Source of the DNA: Arthrobacter alpinus | GTDB taxonomy: Bacteria; Actinomycetota; Actinomycetes; Actinomycetales; Micrococcaceae | Direction of reading: 5' to 3' | NCBI RefSeq assembly: GCF_001445575.1 | Contig: NZ_CP013200.1 | Coordinates: forward strand, 3,844,001-3,908,000 | DNA: 64,000 nt | In this document: positions 16,886 through 26,792 of the stretch, piece after piece | Numbering within the stretch: the stretch's first letter is position 1 | Layout: each line of letters opens with the position of its first letter | Made by a program: the position numbers and the translations under genes | The notes under the pieces: model-generated | The model's input: only the letters and a program-made list of their open reading frames with translations | The model's database searches: none | What the model was told of the DNA's origin: nothing

Positions 16886-17875
16886 ATGCAAACAAATGTC
16901 TTGGGAAAAACGTTCCGTTCGGTGTCCGGCGTCGGGCTTGGCACATGGCAGCTTGGCGCCGACTGGGGCAATGTCAGCGAATCCGATGCCTTGGCCGTGC
17001 TGGCCGCATCTGCGGAAGCCGGTGTTACGTTCTTCGACACGGCTGATGTGTATGGTGACGGACGCAGCGAGCAAGTGATCGGTAAATTCCTGCGGGATCA
17101 CACCGCGGGAACCACCGTCACCGTCGCCACCAAAATGGGTCGGCGCATGGAGCAGGTGCCGGAAAATTACGTGCTTTCAAATTTCCGGGCCTGGACCGAT
17201 CGTTCCCGCAAGAACCTTGGCGTGGACACCCTCGATCTGGTGCAGCTGCATTGCCCACCCACGGCCGTGGTCACGTCTGATGAGGTGTATGACGCCCTGG
17301 ACACACTGGTTGCCGAGGGTGCCATCGCTAACTACGGGCTCAGCGTGGAAACGTGCGATCAGGCCTTGGCAGCGATCGCCCGCCCGAACGTGGCCACCAT
17401 CCAAATCATCCTGAACGCGTTCCGGCTCAAGCCGTTGGATGCCGTGCTGCCCGCCGCGAAGGCCGCCGGCGTGGGCATCATCGCCCGCGTTCCGCTCGCC
17501 AGTGGCCTTCTTGCCGGCAAATACACGCCCGCAACTGCCTTTGCGGCCAACGATCACCGCAATTTCAACCGCGATGGCAGCGCCTTTGACGTGGGCGAGA
17601 CGTTCTCCGGCGTGGACTACACCGTGGGACTTGAGGCCGCTGGGAAGTTCGCCGAGCTGGCCTCCACAGTGGAAGGAACCACGGCACAAGCCGCACTTGC
17701 GTGGGTTTCCCAGCTAGACGGTGTCTCAAGTGTGATCCCCGGTGCCCGTTCTACCGAACAGGCCCGGGCTAACGCGGCAGCCGGTTCACTGCCCGAGCTT
17801 GGTGCTGCGTTCAACGCTGGCGTGAGCGAGATCTACGATTCCCTGCTGCGTGCGGACATTCACCCTCGCTGGTAG
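16886..17875 (+). CDS. Aldo/keto reductase
   Basis: A 329-residue NAD(P)H-dependent (beta/alpha)8 oxidoreductase. TFFDTADVYGDGRSEQVIGK carries the catalytic Asp and Tyr, KMGRRM the catalytic lysine, and LDLVQLHCPP the histidine strand. SSVIPGARSTEQARANA near the end binds the nucleotide phosphate. The ATG at 16886 is preferred to GTG 16880. Substrate cannot be told from sequence. It converges with the amino-acid permease across a hairpin-rich gap. Confidence 0.92.
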   Translation: MQTNVLGKTFRSVSGVGLGTWQLGADWGNVSESDALAVLAASAEAGVTFFDTADVYGDGRSEQVIGKFLRDHTAGTTVTVATKMGRRMEQVPENYVLSNFRAWTDRSRKNLGVDTLDLVQLHCPPTAVVTSDEVYDALDTLVAEGAIANYGLSVETCDQALAAIARPNVATIQIILNAFRLKPLDAVLPAAKAAGVGIIARVPLASGLLAGKYTPATAFAANDHRNFNRDGSAFDVGETFSGVDYTVGLEAAGKFAELASTVEGTTAQAALAWVSQLDGVSSVIPGARSTEQARANAAAGSLPELGAAFNAGVSEIYDSLLRADIHPRW

Positions 17876-17889
17876 CACGAGTCGTCGTC

Positions 17890-17941
17890 GTACGTCTGCG
17901 GCTGTAGCTGCAGACGGGCGGCGCGCAGCCGCAGTACGTAC
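17890..17941. terminator. Bidirectional terminator between convergent genes
   Basis: CTGCGGCTG (17896-17904) pairs with CAGCCGCAG (17925-17933), with GTACG/CGTAC flanks extending the stem. An alternative inner hairpin GTCTGC...GCAGAC also forms. It fills the 87 bases between the convergent stops. Confidence 0.6.
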
Positions 17942-17962
17942 AGCTGCGGACCGCGCCCAGAC

Positions 17963-19516
17963 CTACGCGGAAACAGAATCCGATTCGAGGTCCGCGGCAG
18001 ATAGAGTCTCGTAGTCTGCCTGCGACAACGCTGCCACGCGTGAGTAGCGGCGGCCGTAGGCAAAGTAGACCATGAACCCGACAATCATCCAGGCCAAAAA
18101 TACCAGCCACGTCATGCCTCCGAGGTTGACCATCAGGTAAACACACATGAGGGCACCCAAGATGGGCGTCACCGGGTAGAGGAAGACCTTGTAGCTACGT
18201 TTGGCTGCCGGACGGCTGCGGCGCAGGTAAATGACGGCCACGTTGACCAGGGCAAATGCGAACAGGGTGCCAATGCTGGTGGCGTCTGCCAAGGCGCCTA
18301 GCGGCACAACTCCGGCCGTCAGGGCCACGGCGATGCCAACAATGAGCGTGCCAGCCACGGGGGTGCCGCGCTTTTCAGAGATACGGCCAAAGATTTTGGG
18401 GACCAGCCCGTCACGGGACATGGACAAGAGGATACGGGTTTGACCGTACATGACGGTCAAGACAACGCTGGTGATAGCAAGGACTGCACCCAAGGAAAAT
18501 ACCAAGGCCATCCACGGCTGGTTGGTAATTTCCAGCAGGATCTTCACGAGGGATGCCTGCGTGCCCTCAAACCAGGTCCACTCGCGGGCTCCGATGGCGG
18601 CGACGGCCACGAGCACATAGATGGTGGTAACAATGATCATCGAGAGCATGATGGCCCGTGGCAGATCGCGCTGCGGATTCTTGGCTTCTTCACCCGCGGT
18701 GGATGCGGCGTCGAAGCCAATGTAGGAGAAGAACACACGGGACGCAGCTGCGGAGACACCCGCGGCACCCATGGGCATCAGCGGGCTGAAGTTTCCCGAG
18801 TTAAACGCAGTGAAAGCGACGGCGCAGAAGAACAGTAAGACCACAATCTTGACCATGACCATGGCGGTGTTGACCCAAGCGCTTTCCTTGGCTCCGCGGA
18901 CTAGCAACACCATGGAGAACAGCACGATCACCATGGCGGGAAGGTTCAAAAGTCCTCCACTTCCTGGCGGCTGGGATATGAAGTCGGGTAGAACCCAGCC
19001 AAGACCGGCAACGGATTCGTTGACGTACTGACCCGCACCTACTGCCACAGCGGCCACCGAAACAGCGTATTCGAGGACCAAACACCAACCACAGATCCAG
19101 GCCATCCCCTCCCCCAGCGTGGCGTAGGTGTAGGAATAACTTGATCCTGATACCGGGACCATGCCAGCCATTTCGGCGTAGGACATGGCCGAGAGTAGGG
19201 CCGCGATTCCGGCGATCACAAACGCCAAGAAGATGGCGGGTCCGGCCAACGGCACGGAGTCACCCAAGATGACGAAGATGCCGGTTCCCAACGTTGCACC
19301 CACACTGATCATGGTCAGCTGAAGGACGCCGAAGCTGCGGACCAGTTTTCTGCCATCGGTGCCGTTTCCGGCTTCGTTGACCATCTGTCCAAAGGGTTTG
19401 CGGCGAAGCAGCTGACGGCCCAGCGTCACGGTAGGGCCGGATCCTGAAGAACCAGAGGGTCCGCTTCCGGGCGCGTTTGTGGCGTTCCCGGGGCTCATCC
19501 GATCAGTAGCTGACAT
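17963..19516 (-). CDS. APC-superfamily amino acid permease
   Basis: The 517-residue inner-membrane transporter has about 12 hydrophobic helices. I chose ATG 19516 (MSATDRMSPGNATN); the frame is open further upstream without support. The consensus TLGTGIFVILGDSV with the unwound helix-1 glycines, SYAEMAGMVPVSGSSYSYTY and FFSYIGFDAASTAGEEAKNPQ place it with cationic amino acid and GABA-type APC permeases. The C-terminal tail is acidic. The substrate is likely a basic or small amino acid, but this is inference. Confidence 0.88.
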   Translation of the reverse strand: MSATDRMSPGNATNAPGSGPSGSSGSGPTVTLGRQLLRRKPFGQMVNEAGNGTDGRKLVRSFGVLQLTMISVGATLGTGIFVILGDSVPLAGPAIFLAFVIAGIAALLSAMSYAEMAGMVPVSGSSYSYTYATLGEGMAWICGWCLVLEYAVSVAAVAVGAGQYVNESVAGLGWVLPDFISQPPGSGGLLNLPAMVIVLFSMVLLVRGAKESAWVNTAMVMVKIVVLLFFCAVAFTAFNSGNFSPLMPMGAAGVSAAASRVFFSYIGFDAASTAGEEAKNPQRDLPRAIMLSMIIVTTIYVLVAVAAIGAREWTWFEGTQASLVKILLEITNQPWMALVFSLGAVLAITSVVLTVMYGQTRILLSMSRDGLVPKIFGRISEKRGTPVAGTLIVGIAVALTAGVVPLGALADATSIGTLFAFALVNVAVIYLRRSRPAAKRSYKVFLYPVTPILGALMCVYLMVNLGGMTWLVFLAWMIVGFMVYFAYGRRYSRVAALSQADYETLSAADLESDSVSA

Positions 19517-19699
19517 CCTATGATTTCCATTCTGTGGGGACCGCAGGAAAGCAGACCGCGTGGGTATTTCCGGATTTTTGTGAACATCCAATCTTATCGT
19601 GCCGGCACCCATGATTTTGGGTAGCATCGAGGTGAAGCACGGTGCAATGGGTCACCCTTGCACCCATATTGCCCACTACCGTTTGGAAATGGATCCACC

Positions 19700-20218
19700 A
19701 TGAATCAATTGATCACTCTTGATGGCAACACCCCCAATGTTCATGAGAGTGCGTTTGTGGCCCACACGGCTGTGCTGATTGGACAGGCCGCTTTGGGCGC
19801 AGACTCCAGCGCGTTTTACGGTGTTGTGATGCGCGGTGACACTAACTCCATCACTGTCGGGGAAGGATCCAATCTGCAGGACAATGTGGTGCTCCACGCA
19901 GATCCCGGATTCCCCACCAGCGTGGGCAATGGCGTCAGCGTGGGCCACGGCGCAGTCGTCCACGGCTGCACCGTTGAGGACGACTGCCTCATCGGCATGA
20001 GTGCCACCATCATGAACGGGGCCGTCATTGGCGCCGGATCGCTGGTAGCCGGTGGTGCCGTGGTGCTGGAAGGTGCCATCATTCCGCCCGGATCGCTCGT
20101 GGCCGGTGTGCCTGCCAAGGTTCGCCGGGCGCTGAGCGCCGAGGAACTCGAGCACGTTCGAGAGAATGCCGCCCACTACGTCGATCTTGCACGCAAGCAC
20201 AAGGCGATTCAGGCGTAG
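19700..20218 (+). CDS. Gamma-class carbonic anhydrase-like hexapeptide protein
   Basis: The 172-residue protein starts at ATG 19700 (MNQLITLDGNTPNVHESAFV). It is built of left-handed beta-helix hexapeptide repeats. The three metal-ligand histidine positions appear as NVVLHADPG and VGHGAVVHGC, as in gamma carbonic anhydrases, which are trimers. Catalytic activity is not guaranteed in this family. It diverges from the APC permease over 183 bases. Confidence 0.87.
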   Translation: MNQLITLDGNTPNVHESAFVAHTAVLIGQAALGADSSAFYGVVMRGDTNSITVGEGSNLQDNVVLHADPGFPTSVGNGVSVGHGAVVHGCTVEDDCLIGMSATIMNGAVIGAGSLVAGGAVVLEGAIIPPGSLVAGVPAKVRRALSAEELEHVRENAAHYVDLARKHKAIQA

Positions 20219-20326
20219 CAGTTCCGGGCCGGTGGGATGCAATTAGTAGTTCATAGAGTAAATCGAGCAATTCATCTTGCGTTCATTTCTTGACGCCAAT
20301 GTGATCTATGAGGCATTGTCATTTAT

Positions 20327-21535
20327 ATGCTCGATGACGAACAGCCCACCACCACGCCGGCCTACCGCAAAGCCCGCAATCCCGGCTCGCAATCAGCACT
20401 GCGCAGCCGCAATCAACAGCGGATCACACAGCAACTCCTCAAGGGTGGGGCGTCTACTCAGGCCGAGCTTGCCCGCAGCACTGGCCTGTCCACAGCGACG
20501 ATCTCCAATATTGTCAAGAGCATGGCCGCAGCAGATCTGGTCACACTCACTCCTGTTACAAGCTCCGGTCGGCGGGCCATGTCGGTGCGCTACAACGGGG
20601 ACAGTGCCATTGCCGCTGGCATCGACTTTGGTCGCACCCATGTTCGTGTCGTTCTCGCCAACACCGGATATCACCTCATAGCCGAAGAAGAGGCACCCTT
20701 ACCGCGCGGTCACCAAGCGGTGGAAGGTATCCAGACCGCCTCTCGGCTGTTGGACAAACTCCTGAAAAAAGCGGGCATCTCTCGCTCGCAGCTCATCGGC
20801 GCCGGAGCCGGCATCCCTGGTCCTATTGACAGCCGCAGCGGCAAGGTCATCCGTGGTGCCATCTTGCCCGAATGGGTCGGTATCAATTTGCACCGCGAAC
20901 TCGAACAGGCGCTAAAGATTCCTGTTTTCGTTGACAACGACGCAAATCTCGGCGCCCTGGCTCAGCTCACGTGGGGCGATCAAGGCAACGTTCAGAATCT
21001 AATGTTCATCAAAATTGGCACGGGCATCGGATCAGGCCTGATCCTTGGCGGCGCGCTCTTCCACGGCAGCTTTGGTGTCACGGGCGAAATCGGTCATGTG
21101 ACCATCGATGAGCAAGGCGTGATTTGTCGCTGCGGTAATCGCGGTTGTCTCGAAACGGTCGCTTCCACGGCCACCATGGTGGAACTCCTCAGCAGGGGTC
21201 ACGAGCACCCTATCTCCACGGCGGATATTCTTCGCCAAGCGACCTCGGGCGACCCTGCGACCCTGCGCGTTCTCGATGATGCCGGGATGGCAATTGGCCG
21301 CGCCCTGGCCAATGTTGCCAATCTTGTCAGCCCCGATGTCATTGTCATCGGAGGCCCACTGACGGAACTTGGTGAGCTATTTTTAGCCCCTATCCGCCGC
21401 GGCCTCCTTCGCCATGCCGTACCCATCATTGGGGCAAGTATCGGCCTGAGAATGTCTCAGCTAACGTCGCGATCCGAGGCTCTTGGAGCGGCCGCTTTGG
21501 TGTTCCAGAATGAGCCCAATTCCATCATTTCTTAA
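20327..21535 (+). CDS. ROK-family transcriptional regulator
   Basis: The 402-residue protein has an N-terminal winged HTH (about 25-85: QAELARSTGLSTATISNIVKSM) and a ROK sugar-kinase-like domain. GIDFGRTHVRVVL is the degenerate phosphate loop, GEIGHVTID and CRCGNRGCLE the zinc-binding ROK signature, and FVDNDANLGAL the active-site region. ROK regulators are usually repressors released by a sugar. It lies directly upstream of the sugar ABC operon in the same direction, so it probably controls that operon. Confidence 0.93.
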   Translation: MLDDEQPTTTPAYRKARNPGSQSALRSRNQQRITQQLLKGGASTQAELARSTGLSTATISNIVKSMAAADLVTLTPVTSSGRRAMSVRYNGDSAIAAGIDFGRTHVRVVLANTGYHLIAEEEAPLPRGHQAVEGIQTASRLLDKLLKKAGISRSQLIGAGAGIPGPIDSRSGKVIRGAILPEWVGINLHRELEQALKIPVFVDNDANLGALAQLTWGDQGNVQNLMFIKIGTGIGSGLILGGALFHGSFGVTGEIGHVTIDEQGVICRCGNRGCLETVASTATMVELLSRGHEHPISTADILRQATSGDPATLRVLDDAGMAIGRALANVANLVSPDVIVIGGPLTELGELFLAPIRRGLLRHAVPIIGASIGLRMSQLTSRSEALGAAALVFQNEPNSIIS

Positions 21536-21563
21536 ACCGTTACCATCTCGTAGCGTTAAAGAC

Positions 21564-21620
21564 TTGACCGCAAGCGTGTGATCTAGTTTACTTTTCGAGT
21601 ACCGGTTAGTATCGGCACTC
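21564..21620 (+). promoter_or_regulatory. Promoter and candidate ROK operator of the sugar ABC operon
   Basis: TTGACC (21564-21569) and TTTACT (21587-21592) are 17 bases apart. Just downstream an inverted repeat, GAGTACCG and CGGCACTC around eight bases (21597-21620), matches 7 of 8 and would cover the transcription start. It is about 100 bases before the ABC ATPase start. Confidence 0.45.
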
Positions 21621-21718
21621 CGCGCAATGAATGAATTTCGCGGGCAATGAAGCCCCGCCGCCAGTGCGAACTTGGTGGGGCAACGACAAAGAAGTCAGTT
21701 GTGGAAGGCGTAAGCATT

Positions 21719-23263
21719 ATGGTGTCCGCGAACCCCGTCATACTCGAGATGCGATCCATCACCAAGGAATTTCCTGGTGTGAAAGCCCTTGCCGATGTGT
21801 CCATCACCGTTCATGCCAGTGAAATCCACTCCATCTGTGGCGAAAACGGAGCAGGCAAATCAACCCTCATGAAGGTACTCTCCGGCGTCTACCCCTTCGG
21901 TAGCTACGACGGCGAGATTGTCTTCCAGAACTCCGTCTGCGAGTTCAAAGACATCCGTGCCAGCGAAAACGCCGGAATTGTCATCATCCATCAGGAACTC
22001 GCTCTCATCCCGGAACTCTCCATCACCGAGAACATCTTCCTCGGCAATGAACCCACCAGATTTGGTGTCATCAACTGGGCCGAGGCCCGGCTGCGGACCA
22101 TGGAACTGATGGCACGTGTGGGTTTGAGTGAGGATCCCGATACCCCGGTCAAGGAAATCGGTGTTGGCAAGCAGCAGCTCGTTGAAATTGCCAAGGCCTT
22201 GAACAAATCAGTCAAGCTCCTCATCCTCGATGAGCCCACTGCCGCCCTGAACGAGTCCGATTCCCAGCACCTGCTGGACTTGATCCGGGGGCTCAAAAGC
22301 AAGGGCATCAGCTGCATCATGATCTCGCACAAGCTCAACGAGATCGAGCAGGTCTCGGACTCCATCACCATCATCCGTGACGGCAAGTCCATCGAGACCC
22401 TCGATGTGAAGGCCGACGGCGTGGACGAGGACAGGATCATCCGCGGCATGGTGGGACGAACCTTGGAATCCCGATTCCCTGACCACACGCCCAAGATCGG
22501 CGAGGTGTTCTTTGAGGTCAAGAACTGGACCGTTGCCCACCCGCAGATTGCGGACCGGCTCGTGTGCAAGAATTCCAGCTTCAATGTCCGGCGCGGTGAA
22601 ATCGTTGGTATTGCAGGCCTCATGGGTGCTGGCCGCACCGAGTTGGCCCGCTCCATCTTCGGTCGTTCCTACGGCAACTACATCTCCGGGCAGATCATCA
22701 AGGACGGCAAGGAAATCATCTTGCGCAATGTTCCGCAGGCTATCAAGCACGGACTTGGCTACGTCACCGAGGACCGCAAGACGCTGGGCCTGAATCTTCT
22801 GGACGACATCAAGACAACCACCGTCTCCGCCAATCTTGCCGCCGTCTCCAAACACACAGTGGTGGATCGCGACAAGGAATACTCCGTGGCCGAAGACTAT
22901 CGCAAGCAATTGCGCACCAAGGCGCCAAGCGTTGACGAAGGTGTCGGGAAACTCTCCGGCGGAAACCAGCAAAAAGTCGTCTTGGCCAAATGGATGTTTA
23001 CCGATCCGGATCTGCTCATCCTTGATGAGCCGACCCGAGGTATTGACGTCGGCGCCAAATATGAGATCTACGGGATTATCCAAGCACTCGCGAACCAGGG
23101 CAAGGGCGTCATCGTCATTTCCTCGGAACTGCCAGAGCTGCTCGGCATCTCCGACCGAATCTACACAATCTTCGAGGGCGCCGTCACCGGTGTCCTGAAC
23201 AAAAACGAGGCAAGCCAGGAATCGTTGATGAAACGCATGACCGCTGCCGCTAAGTCTGCCTAG
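21719..23263 (+). CDS. mmsA: Sugar ABC transporter ATPase, MmsA/GguA type (two nucleotide-binding domains)
   Basis: The 514-residue tandem ATPase starts at ATG 21719 with GGAAGG upstream. The first domain has Walker [10 protein letters not shown], Walker [13 protein letters not shown] and switch SHKLNEI. The second has a degenerate Walker A ([16 protein letters not shown]) but an intact [14 protein letters not shown] signature and [11 protein letters not shown], the usual CUT2 pattern. It is followed by the permease and a ChvE-like binding protein. Likely substrates are monosaccharides such as xylose, arabinose, galactose or glucose. Confidence 0.92.
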   Translation: MVSANPVILEMRSITKEFPGVKALADVSITVHASEIHSICGENGAGKSTLMKVLSGVYPFGSYDGEIVFQNSVCEFKDIRASENAGIVIIHQELALIPELSITENIFLGNEPTRFGVINWAEARLRTMELMARVGLSEDPDTPVKEIGVGKQQLVEIAKALNKSVKLLILDEPTAALNESDSQHLLDLIRGLKSKGISCIMISHKLNEIEQVSDSITIIRDGKSIETLDVKADGVDEDRIIRGMVGRTLESRFPDHTPKIGEVFFEVKNWTVAHPQIADRLVCKNSSFNVRRGEIVGIAGLMGAGRTELARSIFGRSYGNYISGQIIKDGKEIILRNVPQAIKHGLGYVTEDRKTLGLNLLDDIKTTTVSANLAAVSKHTVVDRDKEYSVAEDYRKQLRTKAPSVDEGVGKLSGGNQQKVVLAKWMFTDPDLLILDEPTRGIDVGAKYEIYGIIQALANQGKGVIVISSELPELLGISDRIYTIFEGAVTGVLNKNEASQESLMKRMTAAAKSA

Positions 23264-23291
23264 ATCCCGGGAAGAAAAAGGACATCCTCCA

Positions 23292-24560
23292 ATGAACGCC
23301 ATCAAACAACTCTTCGGCGGCAATACCCGCCAGTTCGGCATGATTTTTGCCCTGATAGCCCTGGTCGTCTTCTTCCAGATCCGCTCTGGCGGGCTGCTGC
23401 TGACCCCTGACAACGTCATTAACTTGATGAACGGCTACTCGTACATCTTGATACTGGCCGTCGGCATGGTTCTAGTGATCATCGCCGGACATATTGACCT
23501 TTCGGTCGGTTCCGTCGCCGCCTTCGTGGGCATCGTCGTCGCGCTTTCAATGCGGGACTGGGGACTTCCCTGGTACCTAGGCATCGTGGCCGGCCTGATT
23601 CTGGGAGCCCTCATTGGCGCCTGGCAAGGTTTCTTCGTGGCGTATGTAGGCATTCCTGCCTTCATTGTTACGCTGGCCGGCATGCTCATTTTCCGCGGTG
23701 CCAACCAATTCTTCGGCAAGTCCCTGACCGTTCCGGTGCCCGAAGATTTCCAGTTCATCGGTGCCGGATACCTGCCCGAGATTGGCCCGAACACGGGCTA
23801 TAACAACCTGACTCTGCTCATCGGCTTCTTGGCCGTTGCTGCGATCATTTGGGGCGAGCTGCGCGGCCGCAGCAAATCACTGTCATTGGGCGCCGGCGTC
23901 AAGCCGCTGTGGGTCACCATCGTAAAACTGGTCGTCCTCTGCGCCGTCATCCTCTATGTAACGTACCTGTTCGCCACCGGCCGCCCCGGCACCTCCTTCC
24001 CGATGCCGGGCATCATTCTCGGTGTTCTGGTCTTGGTCTACGGCTTCATCAGCTCACGGACAACCATTGGCCGCCACGTATACGCAGTGGGTGGCAACCG
24101 CCACGCAGCAGCACTCTCCGGCGTCAAGAGCAAGCGCACCGACTTCTTGGTCATCATGAACATGGCCATCCTTGCCGCACTGGCCGGCATGATCTTCGTG
24201 GCCCGCTCCAATGCTTCGGGCCCGTCCGACGGCGTTGGCTGGGAACTCGACGCCATCGCCGCCGTCTTCATCGGTGGAGCAGCAGTCACCGGCGGTGTGG
24301 GCACAGTGGTGGGCTCCATGATTGGTGGCCTGGTCATGGCTGTTCTCAGCAGCGGCCTGCAGTTGCTGGGCGTCGGGTCTGACTGGACGCAGATCATCAA
24401 GGGCCTGGTCCTGTTGGCCGCAGTCGTCTTCGATGTGTACAACAAGAGCCAAGGCAAGCCCTCCTTCATTGGCTTCATGATGAAGAAACTTGGCGGCAAC
24501 AACAACCCGGATCTTGAAGTGGCCGAACCGCTCAAGGACACCATCAAGACCGAGGCCTAA
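23292..24560 (+). CDS. mmsB: Sugar ABC transporter permease, MmsB/GguB type
   Basis: The 422-residue integral membrane protein has about ten helices. NVINLMNGYSYILILAVGMV, IIAGHIDLSVGSVAAFVG and ALSGVKSKR are hallmarks of CUT2 permeases of the multiple-monosaccharide type. VGGNRHAA precedes the cytoplasmic coupling loop. The gene starts 28 bases after mmsA with an AAGAAAAAGGA-like leader. Confidence 0.93.
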   Translation: MNAIKQLFGGNTRQFGMIFALIALVVFFQIRSGGLLLTPDNVINLMNGYSYILILAVGMVLVIIAGHIDLSVGSVAAFVGIVVALSMRDWGLPWYLGIVAGLILGALIGAWQGFFVAYVGIPAFIVTLAGMLIFRGANQFFGKSLTVPVPEDFQFIGAGYLPEIGPNTGYNNLTLLIGFLAVAAIIWGELRGRSKSLSLGAGVKPLWVTIVKLVVLCAVILYVTYLFATGRPGTSFPMPGIILGVLVLVYGFISSRTTIGRHVYAVGGNRHAAALSGVKSKRTDFLVIMNMAILAALAGMIFVARSNASGPSDGVGWELDAIAAVFIGGAAVTGGVGTVVGSMIGGLVMAVLSSGLQLLGVGSDWTQIIKGLVLLAAVVFDVYNKSQGKPSFIGFMMKKLGGNNNPDLEVAEPLKDTIKTEA

Positions 24561-24610
24561 AACTTCCTCTCCTGCTTACAAATTTTCAAACCAACAGAAA
24601 GCGAACCACC

Positions 24611-25714
24611 ATGTTGAAATTCAACAAGACACTGAAGTCGATGGCCGTTATCTTGGCCGTATCATCGCTGGCCCTTACCGGTTGTGGCCGTGCAGAGACG
24701 CCTGCAGCTACAGGAAGTGGTAGTGCTGCCGCTGGCTTCGCCGCCGATTCTCTCATCGGTGTGGCTTTGCCTCAGAAGACCAGTGAAAACTGGGTCCTCG
24801 CTGAAAAACTGTTCAATGACGGCCTGGCTACTGCAGGCTTCAAGGCTGATGTTCAGTTCGCCAACGGTGGCGTTTCCGAGCAGCAGAACCAGATCAGTGC
24901 CATGGTCACCAAGGGCGCTAAGGTCATCATCGTCGGTGCCATCGACGGCGCCCAGCTGGGAACCCAGCTGAAGCAGGCCAAGGATGCTGGCGCAACCGTT
25001 ATCGCTTATGACCGTCTCCTGCTTAACACCAAGGATGTGGACTACTACGTGGCCTACGACAACTTCAAGGTTGGCGAACTGCAGGGCCAGGCCCTGCTGG
25101 ACGGCATGAAGGCCAAGAAGCCCACAGGACCGTACAACATTGAACTCTTCGCCGGATCCCCCGATGATGCCAACGCGAAGGTCTTCTTTGACGGTGCCAT
25201 GAAGGTTCTCCAGCCCAAGATCGACGACGGCACTGTAGTTGTTGCCTCGGGCCAGAAGTCCTTCGAGCAGGCTGTTACCCAGGGCTGGAAGGCTGAAAAT
25301 GCGCAGAAGCGCATGGACTCCCTCCTCGTTGGAAACTACAGCAGCGCCGAACTTGACGGTGTTCTCTCCCCGAACGACACCCTGGCACGCGCCATCTTGA
25401 CCTCGGTCAAGGCTGCTGGCAAGGCCAACCCCACGGTGACCGGCCAGGATGCAGAAGTTGAGTCGGTCAAGTCCATCATGGCCGGAGTCCAGTACTCCAC
25501 CATCAACAAGGACACCACAGCCCTGGTCCAGCACGCCATCCAGATGGCCAAGGACCTCCAGGCTGGCAAAACGCCTGAGATCAACGACCCCACCTCCTAC
25601 AACAATGGTGTCAAGGTTGTTCCGGCATTCCTGCTGGTACCCCAGATCGTCACCAAGGCCAACGCTGCCGAGCAGTTCGCCAATGACAAGGTTCTTGGCC
25701 CGCTGACCAAGTAG
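24611..25714 (+). CDS. chvE: ChvE-like sugar-binding lipoprotein
   Basis: The 367-residue protein has a signal peptide ending in the lipobox LALTGCGRA (cysteine near residue 25), so it is membrane-tethered. The mature type-1 periplasmic fold includes GVALPQKTSENW, VGAIDGAQLGTQLKQAKDAG, YDRLLLNTKDVDYYVAYDN and QDAEVESVKSIMAGVQYSTI, matching ChvE/XylF-like multiple-sugar binding proteins. It completes the mmsA-mmsB transporter. Confidence 0.93.
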   Translation: MLKFNKTLKSMAVILAVSSLALTGCGRAETPAATGSGSAAAGFAADSLIGVALPQKTSENWVLAEKLFNDGLATAGFKADVQFANGGVSEQQNQISAMVTKGAKVIIVGAIDGAQLGTQLKQAKDAGATVIAYDRLLLNTKDVDYYVAYDNFKVGELQGQALLDGMKAKKPTGPYNIELFAGSPDDANAKVFFDGAMKVLQPKIDDGTVVVASGQKSFEQAVTQGWKAENAQKRMDSLLVGNYSSAELDGVLSPNDTLARAILTSVKAAGKANPTVTGQDAEVESVKSIMAGVQYSTINKDTTALVQHAIQMAKDLQAGKTPEINDPTSYNNGVKVVPAFLLVPQIVTKANAAEQFANDKVLGPLTK

Positions 25715-25744
25715 TCCCCAGCTAAGGCGAGTCAATCGCGCTAA

Positions 25745-25788
25745 GGCCTCGTTCGGCGTCGTTCATTATTACGACGCCGGACGGGGCC
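25745..25788 (+). terminator. Terminator of the sugar ABC operon
   Basis: 18-nt arms at 25745-25762 and 25771-25788 (GGCCTCGTTCGGCGTCGT and its complement) match 16 of 18 and are followed by TTTCGC. It lies 30 bases after the chvE stop. Confidence 0.75.
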
Positions 25789-25824
25789 TTTCGCATGCCA
25801 CCGCCTCCCAGCCCACTCCCCACG

Positions 25825-25956
25825 GACGCTGCATCACCTTCCGGCGTGTTTCGGCCGACGCTGCATCACCTTCCGGCGTGTTTCGGCCGACGCTGCATCA
25901 CCTTCCGGCGTGTTTCGGCCGACGCTGCATCACCTTCCGGCGTTTCCGCAGAACGT
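25825..25956 (+). repeat. 32-bp tandem repeat array, family S, locus 1
   Basis: In common phase the units start at 25829, 25861, 25893 and 25925, each beginning CTGCATCACCTTCCGGCG; the fourth is 31 bp. Units end in GACG or AACG. No spacers separate them. The scaffold is shared with arrays at 36519 and 37306. The surrounding 278-base gap contains this array and the terminator only. Confidence 0.9.
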
Positions 25957-25992
25957 TCCCCGGCGAGGTGCCAAACGCTTCTAATACCGCCC

Positions 25993-26667
25993 CTATCCGG
26001 CTTGCCGGCTGACCATCTCGTTGATCCAAATCGGCGCGAACGGCGAGGTGCAGTTCGGTGGTGTGGGGTAATCCTTCAGGACCTCGAGCCGTTCACCAAT
26101 CGCCAAGGCGCGGGCCCGCAATTCCGGATTTTCAATGCCAATCTGGGCCAGGGCGTTGTTCATGGCCCATTGCAGGCGCGCCGGCGCTTCCTTCATCTGT
26201 GCCTCGATAATCTCAAGGAGTACGGGCAGCTCCAGTCCTTCAGGCTCCTTCACGATCCGTTCACTGGTCAATGCCCAGCCGGAAGCGGCCACGGCCGGGT
26301 CCGGGTCGGCGAACCAGGCTTGCCGCAACTCTTCCGCGTGCGCGCTCTTCTTCACCACATAGTTCACGAACCAGTCGTTGACCTTGGGGATGGAGGCCTG
26401 ACGCAGCATGGTGTCCAGCTCCTGGGCTGTGAAGGCCTTGGGGCGGCAGATCAGCAGCGCCAGCAGCCGTGCGGCCGTGTCGCCGGTGGCCCACAGTTCT
26501 TTGGAGAGCTCCTGCTGCGTTTTCACCCTCTTGGCGATGGCGCGTAGTTTCCCCAGATTCACCCCGTGGTCATCGCCGTGATTCTCGTTCACGGCCCGAA
26601 CCCTTGGGTCTTCCAGGGCTGCCAGCTCAGCCATCAGGGCCGCGAGCGTCTCTTCCGTTTGCGCCAC
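25993..26667 (-). CDS. DNA alkylation repair (AlkD-like HEAT-repeat) family protein
   Basis: The 224-residue all-helical protein has NHGDDHGVNLGKLRAIAKRV and KELWATGDTAARLLALLICR, then TMLRQASIPKVNDWFVNYVV and AASGWALTSERI, the HEAT-like pattern of COG4912 proteins related to AlkD glycosylases. AlkD-type enzymes remove N3 and N7 alkylpurines; activity of this subgroup is unproven. It stands alone between a repeat array and a divergent oxidoreductase. Confidence 0.75.
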   Translation of the reverse strand: MAQTEETLAALMAELAALEDPRVRAVNENHGDDHGVNLGKLRAIAKRVKTQQELSKELWATGDTAARLLALLICRPKAFTAQELDTMLRQASIPKVNDWFVNYVVKKSAHAEELRQAWFADPDPAVAASGWALTSERIVKEPEGLELPVLLEIIEAQMKEAPARLQWAMNNALAQIGIENPELRARALAIGERLEVLKDYPTPPNCTSPFAPIWINEMVSRQAG

Positions 26668-26792
26668 TGCAACCTCCCGTTTGTTCTTGATGCAGCTAGC
26701 TTATCGGTCACCTCCGACATCCACGGCTGGAGGCGTCGCGAGCACTGCGTCATGTTCGAGCGCAAGCGCTTCGATACTGGCAGACTATCCGA

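Noticed and set aside
25825..25956. Possible CRISPR array (32-bp repeats)
   Set aside because: Units are directly adjacent with no spacers, and no cas gene is present; the same applies at 36519 and 37306.
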